DNA of 11,749 nucleotides from NCBI GenBank assembly GCA_018678395.1, contig JAHHMJ010000169.1, forward strand, positions 1 to 11,749, written 5' to 3'. Source of the stretch: Gemmatimonadota bacterium. Lineage in GTDB: Bacteria; Gemmatimonadota; Gemmatimonadetes; Longimicrobiales; Gaopeijiaceae. Below, in pieces: positions 1-5,941 of the stretch. Numbering within the stretch: position 1 is the stretch's first letter; each line of letters begins with the position of its first letter. The notes beneath the pieces were generated by a model that saw only the letters and a list, made by a program, of their open reading frames with translations, had not been told where the DNA came from and ran no database searches. The translations under genes and the position numbers were made by a program.

Positions 1-341
1 GTGCCGACCCACACCACCGCCGTGTCACGCGGATGAACCGCGACGTCGCCGACCGAGTGCGTCCCCTGGTCGCCGAAGACGTCCGCATAGGTGACGCCCC
101 CGTCGATGGTCTTCCAGATACCCCCCGTCGACGAGGCCACGTAGAAGACCGGGCCGCTGCCGACCACCGCCAGATCGACGATCCGGCCGCTCATGACGGC
201 GGGGCCGATGAAGCGGGGCGCCATGCCGTCGAGGGCCTCGCCGGTGAGTGCCGGCGCGGCGTCCTGTGCGTGGAGCGGACCTGCCGGAAGTGCGGCGAGG
301 GTCACGCCGAGAAGGGCGATCGGAGCGAGCGGAAAGCGCAT
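1..341 (-). CDS. Secreted sortilin/VPS10-like beta-propeller protein, N-terminal part (cut by window edge)
   Basis: The gene starts at the ATG whose complement lies at 339-341 and runs off the left edge; 113 residues are visible with no stop. Residues 1-25 form a signal peptide (Arg2, hydrophobic core, Ala-rich end, likely cleavage LHA|Q), so the product is probably exported. Next comes the first blade of a sortilin-type propeller: FIGPAVMSGRI (44-54), VFYVASSTGGIWKTIDGG (65-82, an Asp-box-like turn) and VHPRDTAVVWVG at the visible end. The same blocks occur in the same order in the full-length protein at 5942-9052 (EIGPANMSGRV, FYVAAAAGGIWKTTNNG, IAPSDTLQIWAGTG), so the two are paralogs. Full members of the family are about 900-1100 residues. 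Their substrates are generally unknown; an extracytoplasmic binding or hydrolytic role is only inferred. It is divergent from the TauE-like gene. Confidence 0.85.
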   Translation of the reverse strand, partial: MRFPLAPIALLGVTLAALPAGPLHAQDAAPALTGEALDGMAPRFIGPAVMSGRIVDLAVVGSGPVFYVASSTGGIWKTIDGGVTYADVFGDQGTHSVGDVAVHPRDTAVVWVG

Positions 342-481
342 GGCATTCGCGGTCGTGGGTGGGCGCAGGAACGCGACGCTCGGTGGCCGCGCGACGCGAA
401 GATGCTCGGTGGCGGGCACGGTGGGCAAGGCGAGACGCCGTCCGAGTGGCGTGCGTATCGCCGCTTCGGCATGCTGGGGGG
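342..481. promoter_or_regulatory. Divergent intergenic region between sortilin-like gene and TauE-like gene
   Basis: These 140 bases must carry the promoters of both flanking genes. For the leftward gene, a weak sigma70-like pair can be drawn on the minus strand: TTGCCC (complement of 423-428) and CATCTT (complement of 399-404), 18 bases apart, giving a leader of about 50 bases. The match is poor (three of six at -10), so it is only a candidate. No convincing promoter was seen for the rightward gene. Just before that gene, an ATG at 471 opens a five-codon frame whose TGA (483-485) overlaps the real start codon at 482-484. Confidence 0.25.
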
Positions 482-1225
482 ATGACTGCCCTCGGCTCCC
501 TCCTCGGCGTGCTCGTCGGACTCAGCCTCGGCATGCTGGGCGGAGGGGGATCCGTCCTCACCGTCCCGATCTTCGTCTACGTGCTCGGGTTCGAGGCGAA
601 AGTGGCGATCGCGGGGAGCTTGGCGGTAGTCGGCGTGGTGAGCCTGGTGGGGGCCGGCCGGCACGCGCGGGCGGGGAACGTCGAGGCGCGAACGGCGCTC
701 GTCTTCGCGCCCCTCGCGATGGGCGGCGCTTTCGCCGGAGCGCGCACGGCGACGCTTCTTGCGGACTGGATTCAGCTCGTCCTCTTCGCCACCGTGATGC
801 TGGCGGCGGCCGGACTCATGCTGCGCCCGCGCGGACCCTCCCGTCTCGCTCGCGAACGCCCGCCCGCCGCTCCCTGGCTCGTGGGGATGGCGGCCGTCGG
901 CGTCGGAGTCCTCACGGGGCTGGTCGGCGTCGGTGGGGGCTTCCTGATCGTCCCGGCACTCGTGCTGCTCCTGCAGGTGCCGATCAAGCGGGCCGTGGGC
1001 ACCTCGCTGCTGATCATCGCCTTCAACGCCGCCGCGGGCTTCGCCGGATACCTCGGGCAGGTGACGCTGCCCGTGCCGCTGCTCGTGGGCTTCGGGGCTG
1101 CCGCGGTCGCCGGAGTGCTGGTGGGGGCGCAGTTGGCTGCGCACGTACCCAGCCGGATGCTGCGGCGCGGCTTCGCCGTATTCCTGATCGTGGTCGCGGT
1201 GTGGATGCTGGCGCAGAACCTGTGA
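482..1225 (+). CDS. TauE/SafE (DUF81) family membrane permease
   Basis: A 247-residue, very hydrophobic protein with about seven to eight membrane helices, the usual length for the TauE/SafE family. The family duplication is visible: a glycine-rich block LGMLGGGGSVLTVPI (16-30) in the first half is echoed by LTGLVGVGGGFLIVPALVL (144-162) in the second, each followed by a G-[ST]-S/L helix (AIAGSLAVVGVV and AVGTSLLIIAFNA). A short basic cytoplasmic loop (115-127, PRGPSRLARERPP) separates the halves. Characterised relatives export sulfite, sulfoacetate or other organosulfur anions, but many members are uncharacterised, so the substrate cannot be assigned. The ATG at 482 puts the first helix at the N-terminus; the longer frame upstream is arginine-rich and does not look like protein. 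Only a G-run lies upstream as a possible ribosome site. It converges on the hydrolase gene, 24 bases away. Confidence 0.88.
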   Translation: MTALGSLLGVLVGLSLGMLGGGGSVLTVPIFVYVLGFEAKVAIAGSLAVVGVVSLVGAGRHARAGNVEARTALVFAPLAMGGAFAGARTATLLADWIQLVLFATVMLAAAGLMLRPRGPSRLARERPPAAPWLVGMAAVGVGVLTGLVGVGGGFLIVPALVLLLQVPIKRAVGTSLLIIAFNAAAGFAGYLGQVTLPVPLLVGFGAAAVAGVLVGAQLAAHVPSRMLRRGFAVFLIVVAVWMLAQNL

Positions 1226-1231
1226 GCCGGT

Positions 1232-1249
1232 GGCGGGTGCGGCTCCGCC
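1232..1249. terminator. Weak hairpin between convergent genes
   Basis: GGCGG (1232-1236) pairs with CCGCC (1245-1249) around an 8-base loop, in the short gap between the TauE-like stop (1225) and the hydrolase stop (1250). It has no T-run on either strand, and the stem is only 5 bp in GC-rich DNA, so a bidirectional terminator role is only possible. Confidence 0.22.
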
Positions 1250-2368
1250 CTAGATCCCCCCCAGGATCCGCGATAGCAGCCGTGCGAATTCCAGGGATTG
1301 CACGGCCTCACCGATCGCGTGCGATCGGCCCGCCTCTCCGGCGTGCGCGAACCGGCCGGTGATGGTCACCCGCGGCGGCATGTCGGGCCATTGCCCCGAC
1401 AGCCGTTCCGCGAGGCCGAGCGTCTCCGTGTACGGAATCAGGTCGTCGCTCCGCCCGTGCAGCAGGTGCACGGGGACCGGCGGTGCGGGGAGGTCGGGCC
1501 AGGGGTCGGCGAGGGGCTCGACCCGCACTGCGGCCGTCGCCACGTGCTCCGCCCACCACGCTCCCTCCTCGTCGTCCATCAGGGGATCGTCGCGCGCCGG
1601 GGGCGCGACCCGCGCGAAGAACTCCCGGTCCCGTCCGGTCAGCGTCGCCGCGAGTTCGTCCTTGATCTCGTCGTGGACCGGGTCCCATGCGGGTACCTGA
1701 CGCTCGCCGGTGATGCGGGTGAGTTCACGCAACGCCTCACAGAGCTGCTCCGCGTCCTCCCAGCCGGGGACGTAGCGGAGGAAGTTGGCGAGCGCGATCC
1801 AGCGTCCGTACGGGTCGGGGCGGCGGCGGAGGGTCTCGCCGCGCCATGCGTGGGCACCGGTGAAGAGGAACCGGAAGGTCCGCTCCAGATCGCCGTAACC
1901 GCCGAAGCCTGCGACGATCCCGAGCCGACCGGCGAGCGTCGGGTCCGCTGCCGCCGCCACGGCCTGCGGGGCCCCGAACGAGAACCCCATCAGCCCGGTG
2001 CGGGAGCCGCTGAACCCGAGACGTTCTTCGAGCGCGTCCAGCGCGGCGGCGACCGTGGGGAGAGTACGGGACGGGGCCAGCTCGAGCTCGATCCACTCGG
2101 GCACCTCGGGCACGAGCACGGCCGAGCCCGACTCGGCCAGCGCGCGAGCGAAGCGGAGCAGGGAAGGGTGGGCGCGCCCCGGGCGGGTGATGCCGTGGAG
2201 GACGACCCAGGCGGTCTCGGGTTCGCGCCCCCGCGGCAAGAAGAGTGAGGCCGGGACCGAGCGGTCCCCACGCGCGATCGCGAACTCCGATTCGCGCACC
2301 GGATCGCCCGCTCGCCCCCATTGGCGAACGAACCGGAAGGTGCGGAGCAGGGCGGGGGGTCGAATCAC
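1250..2368 (-). CDS. Alpha/beta hydrolase family protein (esterase/peptidase-like)
   Basis: A 372-residue soluble protein with the landmarks of an alpha/beta hydrolase. An oxyanion-hole His-Gly lies in WVVLHGITRPG (54-64). The nucleophile elbow GFSFG (128-132) makes Ser130 the catalytic serine. The HGxxDxxIP motif HGRSDDLIP (304-312) makes Asp308 the likely acid, and His342 in RFAHAG the likely base. Between strands 5 and 6, roughly residues 160-290, lies a long charged lid or cap. There is no signal peptide, so it is probably cytoplasmic. Substrate unknown; an ester, lactone or peptide hydrolase is plausible. The start is uncertain: the open frame reaches a GTG at 2519, but the extra 50 residues are low-complexity. 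I chose the GTG at 2368, with GGAG close upstream and the first strand soon after. It diverges from the small membrane gene. Confidence 0.82.
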   Translation of the reverse strand: MIRPPALLRTFRFVRQWGRAGDPVRESEFAIARGDRSVPASLFLPRGREPETAWVVLHGITRPGRAHPSLLRFARALAESGSAVLVPEVPEWIELELAPSRTLPTVAAALDALEERLGFSGSRTGLMGFSFGAPQAVAAAADPTLAGRLGIVAGFGGYGDLERTFRFLFTGAHAWRGETLRRRPDPYGRWIALANFLRYVPGWEDAEQLCEALRELTRITGERQVPAWDPVHDEIKDELAATLTGRDREFFARVAPPARDDPLMDDEEGAWWAEHVATAAVRVEPLADPWPDLPAPPVPVHLLHGRSDDLIPYTETLGLAERLSGQWPDMPPRVTITGRFAHAGEAGRSHAIGEAVQSLEFARLLSRILGGI

Positions 2369-2459
2369 GAACTCCGAGGCGTCGGGGGGCCTAATGGTAA
2401 CCTCATGCGCGCGACGGATCCCACCGCCCGCGCGCGACGATGGTGCACCGCACCCTTCT

Positions 2460-2476
2460 GCTGGAGGATCTCCAGC
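2460..2476. promoter_or_regulatory. Perfect 7-bp inverted repeat, possible operator
   Basis: GCTGGAG (2460-2466) and CTCCAGC (2470-2476) are exact inverted repeats around GAT. The spacing and the position, near the middle of a divergent intergenic region, suit binding of a dimeric repressor or activator acting on both promoters. A three-base loop also allows an RNA hairpin. Function is inferred from symmetry and position only. Confidence 0.3.
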
Positions 2477-2511
2477 TGCTTCAGAACCGTCGCTTAGCTG
2501 CCGCAAACCCC

Positions 2512-2533
2512 CTCCCCTCACGCGGAAGGGGAG
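2512..2533. repeat. Inverted repeat CTCCCCT/AGGGGAG
   Basis: CTCCCCT (2512-2518) pairs exactly with AGGGGAG (2527-2533) around an 8-base loop. On the plus strand it is followed by TCTTCCCT, which is pyrimidine-rich but not a true T-run. It could be a terminator for readthrough across the divergent region or a second regulator site. Confidence 0.3.
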
Positions 2534-2623
2534 TCTTCCCTACACGCACCTCCTCATTCGTCCCCATGGCCTCGCGATGCGCACCGGATCTATGCTCGAA
2601 TGGAGCACTGTCCCACCCCCTCC

Positions 2624-2629
2624 GGGAGG
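2624..2629 (+). promoter_or_regulatory. Shine-Dalgarno site that fixes the membrane-protein start
   Basis: GGGAGG sits 6 bases before the ATG at 2636. It is the best ribosome-binding site in the window and decides for this ATG over the upstream in-frame ATG at 2600. Confidence 0.75.
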
Positions 2630-2635
2630 CCGCCG

Positions 2636-3121
2636 ATGGTGACGCAGCGCGCGCAGGTGATCCGTGAAGGACTGGTCGCCGGACTACTCGGCTACATTGC
2701 CGTGGCCGCAGTCTTCGTGATCCTGAACGTGGCCCAGGGACTCTCGCCCGTGCACACGCCGCACGTCCTCGGCGAAGCCCTGCTCGGCGGGTGGATGGAT
2801 CCGCTCGAGGCGTGGACGGCCGTGATCGCCTTCAACGGCGTCCACCTTCTGGCCACGCTCCTGCTGGGCATCGCGGCCGCCTTCCTGGCCGCGCGCGCGG
2901 AGCTGGATCACGGCCTCGCGATGGGGCTCGTTTTCTTCGTTCTGGCGATCGGCGGCTTCGTCCCGATCTTCTTCGGTGCGATCACCGTCGAGTTCCTGCA
3001 TGCGCTGCAGTGGTCCGAGGTGCTGATCGGCTCCGTCGCGGGTGCCGTGGGGACGCTGGGGTATCTGGCGTGGGCGCATCGCGCGCTCGTGCTCGATCTC
3101 TTCGAAGAAGCCGAAGTATGA
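2636..3121 (+). CDS. Small four-helix membrane protein, function unknown
   Basis: A 161-residue protein, not assigned to a characterised family. A short basic start (VTQRAQVIREG) leads into helix 1 (about 13-32, LVAGLLGYIAVAAVFVILNV). A loop with SPVHTPHVLGEALLGGW follows, then helix 2 (about 60-86, including NGVHLLATLLLGIAAAFLAA), helix 3 (about 93-116, GLAMGLVFFVLAIGGFVPIFFG) and helix 4 (about 128-150). The tail is acidic (LDLFEEAEV), probably cytoplasmic. Conserved-looking polar residues near the membrane (His in SPVHTPH and NGVHLL, Glu/His in VEFLHAL) could bind metal or heme, but this is speculative. A strong ribosome-binding site supports the ATG at 2636. It lies 52 bases upstream of the moeB-like gene on the same strand, with a GC-rich hairpin between them, so it may be the first gene of a three-gene unit. 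Confidence 0.75.
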   Translation: MVTQRAQVIREGLVAGLLGYIAVAAVFVILNVAQGLSPVHTPHVLGEALLGGWMDPLEAWTAVIAFNGVHLLATLLLGIAAAFLAARAELDHGLAMGLVFFVLAIGGFVPIFFGAITVEFLHALQWSEVLIGSVAGAVGTLGYLAWAHRALVLDLFEEAEV

Positions 3122-3132
3122 ACGGGCCCGCA

Positions 3133-3150
3133 CGGCGCGGAACCGCGCCG
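3133..3150 (+). terminator. GC-rich hairpin between membrane gene and moeB-like gene
   Basis: CGGCGCGG (3133-3140) and CCGCGCCG (3143-3150) form a perfect inverted repeat around AA; as RNA this gives a 7-bp all-GC stem with a GAAC loop. No T-run follows, so it may be an attenuator, a partial terminator or an mRNA-processing and stability element rather than a full stop. Confidence 0.35.
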
Positions 3151-3159
3151 GGCTCGCGG

Positions 3160-3173
3160 GGTGCTACCGCACC
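3160..3173 (+). promoter_or_regulatory. Hairpin abutting the moeB-like start codon
   Basis: GGTGC (3160-3164) pairs with GCACC (3169-3173) around a TACC loop, and the next base is the A of the start ATG at 3174. No Shine-Dalgarno motif stands between them. In mRNA this hairpin would occupy the ribosome-binding region and could reduce or regulate initiation. Confidence 0.35.
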
Positions 3174-4370
3174 ATGGCGCAATCCACCTCGCCGCTATCT
3201 CGTGACGAACTCGTCCGATACGCCCGACATCTCGCCCTCGGCGAGGTGGGAGTGGAGGGACAGGCGCGTCTCAAGGAAGCCCGGGTCCTGCTGGTGGGCG
3301 CAGGAGGGCTGGGATCCCCTGCGGCCCTCTACCTGGGCGCTGCCGGAGTCGGGACCCTCGGGGTCGTAGACGCCGACGCGGTCGACGCGACCAATCTCCA
3401 GCGACAGATCCTCCATGGGTCGGCCGACCTCGGCCGGCCCAAGGTCGTTTCGGCGGCCGATCGGCTCCGAGATCTGAATCCCCACATCGAGGTGTGGACC
3501 CACGCCGTGCGGCTCGATCGGGACAACGCCCTCGACGTGCTCGCCGACTACGACCTCGTCGTCGACGGCTCGGACAACTTCCCGACCCGCTACCTGGTCA
3601 ACGATGCCTGCGTTCTGCGCGGCATTCCGTTCGTGTACGGCGCGATCCTGCGTTGGGACGGGCAGGTGTCGCTCTTCGCCACCCCCGACGGGCCCTGCTA
3701 CCGGTGCCTGTTCCGCGAGCCGCCCCCGGCCGGGCTGGTGCCGTCGTGTGCCGACGCAGGCGTCTTCGGCGCGCTTCCCGGGGTGGTGGGGTCCATGCAG
3801 GCGATCGAGGCGCTCAAGTGGATTCTCGGGGTGGGTGAGGGGCTCGCGGGCCGTCTGCTGCTCTTCGACGCGCTCGCGGCTTCGTGGCGCGAGGTGACCG
3901 TGCCCCGAGCCACCGACTGCCCGGCCTGCGGCGACGCACCCACCATCACCGAGTTGATCGACTACGATTGGTTCTGCGGAGTCGACGCCGACGGGCTTCC
4001 GCTCGCCGACCCCGATATCGACGCCGATACCGACGTGTCCCCGGGGCCGCTGCCCCGCGAGGTCGATGCGGCCGACCTCGCCCGCCGGCTGGCCCGCGCC
4101 GAGCCGCCGTTGGTGGTCGACGTACGAGAGGGGTGGGAGTGGGAGGCGGGCCACCTCGGCGACAGCATGCACCTGCCCCTCGGCGAACTCGCGGACGGTC
4201 ATGACGGTCTGCCGCGAGACCGACCGCTCGTCTTGGTGTGCTCGGTGGGCGCTCGCAGTGCCGGTGCCGCGGCCCACCTGCGCGCGGCCGGCTTCAACGA
4301 TGTCGCGCACCTGCGCGGCGGACTCATGACGTGGGTCCGAGAGATCGATTCCTCCCTGACGGTCCTGTGA
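3174..4370 (+). CDS. moeB: MoeB/MoeZ-type sulfur-carrier adenylyltransferase with C-terminal rhodanese domain
   Basis: 398 residues, the usual size of MoeB-rhodanese fusions (MoeZ and MOCS3 type). The N-terminal E1-like domain (about 1-265) adenylates the C-terminal glycine of ubiquitin-like sulfur carriers such as MoaD, ThiS or CysO. It shows RYARHL (15-20, catalytic Arg region), the ATP loop GAGGLGSP (42-49), DATNLQRQ (71-78), DGSDNFPTRY (131-140), two zinc-binding pairs CYRC (175-178) and CPAC (249-252), the Cys192 loop CADAGVFGALPG, and the family tail ITELIDYDWFCGV. An acidic linker (270-297) leads to a rhodanese domain (about 298-395). Its active loop CSVGARS carries persulfide Cys356 and Arg361, which pass sulfur to make the carrier thiocarboxylate. 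The enzyme is cytosolic. No carrier gene is visible nearby, so the pathway (molybdopterin, thiamine or cysteine) is open. The ATG at 3174 fits the family N-terminus. Confidence 0.92.
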   Translation: MAQSTSPLSRDELVRYARHLALGEVGVEGQARLKEARVLLVGAGGLGSPAALYLGAAGVGTLGVVDADAVDATNLQRQILHGSADLGRPKVVSAADRLRDLNPHIEVWTHAVRLDRDNALDVLADYDLVVDGSDNFPTRYLVNDACVLRGIPFVYGAILRWDGQVSLFATPDGPCYRCLFREPPPAGLVPSCADAGVFGALPGVVGSMQAIEALKWILGVGEGLAGRLLLFDALAASWREVTVPRATDCPACGDAPTITELIDYDWFCGVDADGLPLADPDIDADTDVSPGPLPREVDAADLARRLARAEPPLVVDVREGWEWEAGHLGDSMHLPLGELADGHDGLPRDRPLVLVCSVGARSAGAAAHLRAAGFNDVAHLRGGLMTWVREIDSSLTVL

Positions 4371-4372
4371 CG

Positions 4373-5797
4373 ATGAGCACATCCGGATCCACACCCATCC
4401 CTCGCGTCGTGGTCGTGGGCGCGGGCTTCGCCGGACTCTGGGCGGCGCAGGGTCTGCGGCACGAGATCCTCGACCTCACCCTGCTCGACCGGAACAACTT
4501 CCACACGTTCTACCCGCTGCTCTATCAGGTCGCCGCGGCGGAGTTGGGGCCGACGGACATCGCCTACCCGGTGCGCTCGATTCTGCGCGAAGGGTGCGTG
4601 CGTTTCCGCATGGCCGAGGTGCAGGGGCTGGACCTCGATGCCCGACGGGTCGACACGAGCGAGGGGCCGATCCCCTACGACGTGCTGGTCCTCGCCATGG
4701 GCAGCGTGCCGGCCTACTTCGGGGTGGAGGGCGCCGAGGAGTACGCCTACCCGCTCCGCGACATGGACCATGCGCTGCCCCTGCGGCGCGAAGTCCTGTC
4801 CCGCTTCGAGCAGGCGTCCTTCGAGCCGGACCCCGAGCGGCGCCGCGCGCTGTTGACCTTCGTGATCGTCGGCGGTGGGCCGACCGGCGTCGAGTACGCA
4901 GGGGCGCTGGCCGAGCTCGTGCACGGCCCCCTCCTCAAGGACTACCCGATCATCCCCCAGGACGAGGTCCGGATCCTGCTGCTCGAGGGGTCGGATCGGG
5001 TGCTGGGCGGGATGGATGAGAGCCTGGGCCGCTACGCGATCGAGCGGTTGCGCCTACGTCGCGTCGAGGTGCGCCTGGGGGTGTTCGTGACGCGTATCCG
5101 GAAGGACGCCGTCGAACTCGCCGACGGATCCGAGATCCACAGCGACACCGTGGTGTGGACGGCCGGCATCCAGGGCGACCCCGTAGTGCAGAGCTGGGGG
5201 TTGGAGACCGGGGATCTCGGGCGGGTCGTCGTCGAGAAGAGCCTGCAGGTGCCGGGCCGCCCCGAGGTGTTCGTCGCGGGCGACCTGGCTCGCGCCGTCG
5301 ACGGTGCGGGCGAGCCCCTCGCCCAGGTCGCCCCGGTCGCGGTCCAGCAGGGCCAGCATCTGGTCGAGGCCATCAAGGCCGTGGTCGCGGGGCAGCCGGT
5401 CCCCGAATTCGAATACGAGGATCCCGGGATGCTCGCCGTGATCGGCCGTAATCACGCGGTCGCGCAGGTCTTCGGGGGACGGTTCAAGGGGTTCCCGGCC
5501 TGGGTGCTGTGGGCCCTGGTCCACGTCGCGAAGCTCGTGGGCTTCCGCAATCGGATACTGGTGCTCGTGAACTGGGCGTGGAACTACATCTTCTACGAGC
5601 GTTCCGTGCGACTCATCCTGCCGGCCGAAAAGGACCGTCTCGCACCCGTGGGGCCCGCCGGCACCTCGGACGCCGGCACCTCGGACGCCGGCACCTCGGA
5701 GGACGCCCCGGATTCGGCGGACGTCGTCGTCGATGCCGTCGACGTTGCCGTGGGAGGGGCGATTTCGCCGCACGGCGACGACGCTCCGGACGCCTAG
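4373..5797 (+). CDS. ndh: Type II NADH:quinone oxidoreductase (NDH-2)
   Basis: A 474-residue single-subunit flavoprotein that passes electrons from NADH to quinone at the inner face of the membrane without pumping protons. It has the FAD Rossmann motif GAGFAG (16-21), the NDH-2 signature FHTFYPLLYQVAAAEL (43-58), the NADH-binding motif GGGPTGVEYAG (167-177), the second FAD motif VAGDLA (301-306) and the quinone-site motif AQVAPVAVQQG (317-327). A C-terminal amphipathic anchor follows (about 375-415, rich in Trp and Phe). The last ~50 residues are an acidic Ala/Asp tail with three AGTSD/E repeats, longer than typical. The ATG lies 2 bases after the moeB-like stop, and an in-frame GTG at 4367 overlaps that stop. 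With no Shine-Dalgarno motif, translational coupling is likely. Confidence 0.9.
   Translation: MSTSGSTPIPRVVVVGAGFAGLWAAQGLRHEILDLTLLDRNNFHTFYPLLYQVAAAELGPTDIAYPVRSILREGCVRFRMAEVQGLDLDARRVDTSEGPIPYDVLVLAMGSVPAYFGVEGAEEYAYPLRDMDHALPLRREVLSRFEQASFEPDPERRRALLTFVIVGGGPTGVEYAGALAELVHGPLLKDYPIIPQDEVRILLLEGSDRVLGGMDESLGRYAIERLRLRRVEVRLGVFVTRIRKDAVELADGSEIHSDTVVWTAGIQGDPVVQSWGLETGDLGRVVVEKSLQVPGRPEVFVAGDLARAVDGAGEPLAQVAPVAVQQGQHLVEAIKAVVAGQPVPEFEYEDPGMLAVIGRNHAVAQVFGGRFKGFPAWVLWALVHVAKLVGFRNRILVLVNWAWNYIFYERSVRLILPAEKDRLAPVGPAGTSDAGTSDAGTSEDAPDSADVVVDAVDVAVGGAISPHGDDAPDA
5657..5700 (+). repeat. 15-bp tandem repeat, three copies, in the NDH-2 C-terminal tail
   Basis: The unit GCCGGCACCTCGGAC occurs at 5657-5671, 5672-5686 and 5687-5700 (the last copy lacks its final C). 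It is in frame and encodes AGTSD-AGTSD-AGTSE in the tail that follows the membrane anchor. Exact DNA identity between copies suggests recent slippage or duplication. Confidence 0.93.
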
Positions 5798-5823
5798 GGC
5801 ACCACCAAAGACGACCGATCCCG

Positions 5824-5851
5824 CCGGCGTCTCAACATTCGGGCTCGCCGG
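5824..5851 (+). terminator. Possible terminator after NDH-2
   Basis: CCGGCG (5824-5829) pairs with CGCCGG (5846-5851) around a 16-base loop, 26 bases after the stop codon, followed by the T-richer stretch TTCGTCTTCATTGTC. The loop is long and the T-run interrupted, so this is a weak candidate. Confidence 0.3.
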
Positions 5852-5885
5852 TTCGTCTTCATTGTCGATAGGTTGCCCGCTCGAA

Positions 5886-5900
5886 TGCCCGTGAAGGGCA
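5886..5900 (+). promoter_or_regulatory. Short inverted repeat upstream of the sortilin-like gene
   Basis: TGCCC (5886-5890) and GGGCA (5896-5900) are inverted around GTGAA, and this unit is flanked on both sides by TCGAA (5881-5885 and 5902-5906). It lies about 40 bases before the start codon and could be an operator or a leader hairpin. No clear -10/-35 pair was found in 5798-5941. Confidence 0.25.
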
Positions 5901-5941
5901 CTCGAACCCATCCCACCCGCTTCTCCCGACCCGAGAGCGCG

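Larger units (their letters stand above)
2369..2635. promoter_or_regulatory. Divergent intergenic region with inverted repeats
   Basis: These 267 bases separate the leftward hydrolase from the rightward membrane gene, and no plausible gene lies inside. They hold two clear inverted repeats (2460-2476 and 2512-2533, listed separately). For the rightward gene, TATGCT at 2591-2596 is a possible -10 element, with no good -35. For the leftward gene, TACCAT on the minus strand near 2390-2396 could be a -10, again without a clear -35. If the hydrolase really starts at the GTG at 2519, the left half of this region would be coding. Confidence 0.4.

Noticed and set aside
33..485. Plus-strand open frames over the first 485 bases
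   Set aside because: The minus strand has a signal peptide and a sortilin-type blade homologous to a second gene in the window, so the plus-strand frames are shadows.
1298..2248. A 316-residue plus-strand open frame opposite the hydrolase
   Set aside because: The minus strand carries all alpha/beta-hydrolase motifs; this frame is Arg/Gly/Glu-rich shadow sequence.
2440..2667. A possible 75-residue small protein in the divergent intergenic region
   Set aside because: It overlaps the better supported membrane-protein start, has no ribosome site, and its second half is Arg/Pro/Ser-rich without pattern.
3195..4394. A 399-residue minus-strand open frame opposite the moeB-like gene
   Set aside because: The plus strand encodes a complete, motif-rich MoeB-rhodanese protein; this frame has none.
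5798..5941. A promoter for the sortilin-like gene
   Set aside because: I looked for -35/-10 pairs around GATAGG and TTGCCC but found no pair with sensible spacing and more than chance agreement.
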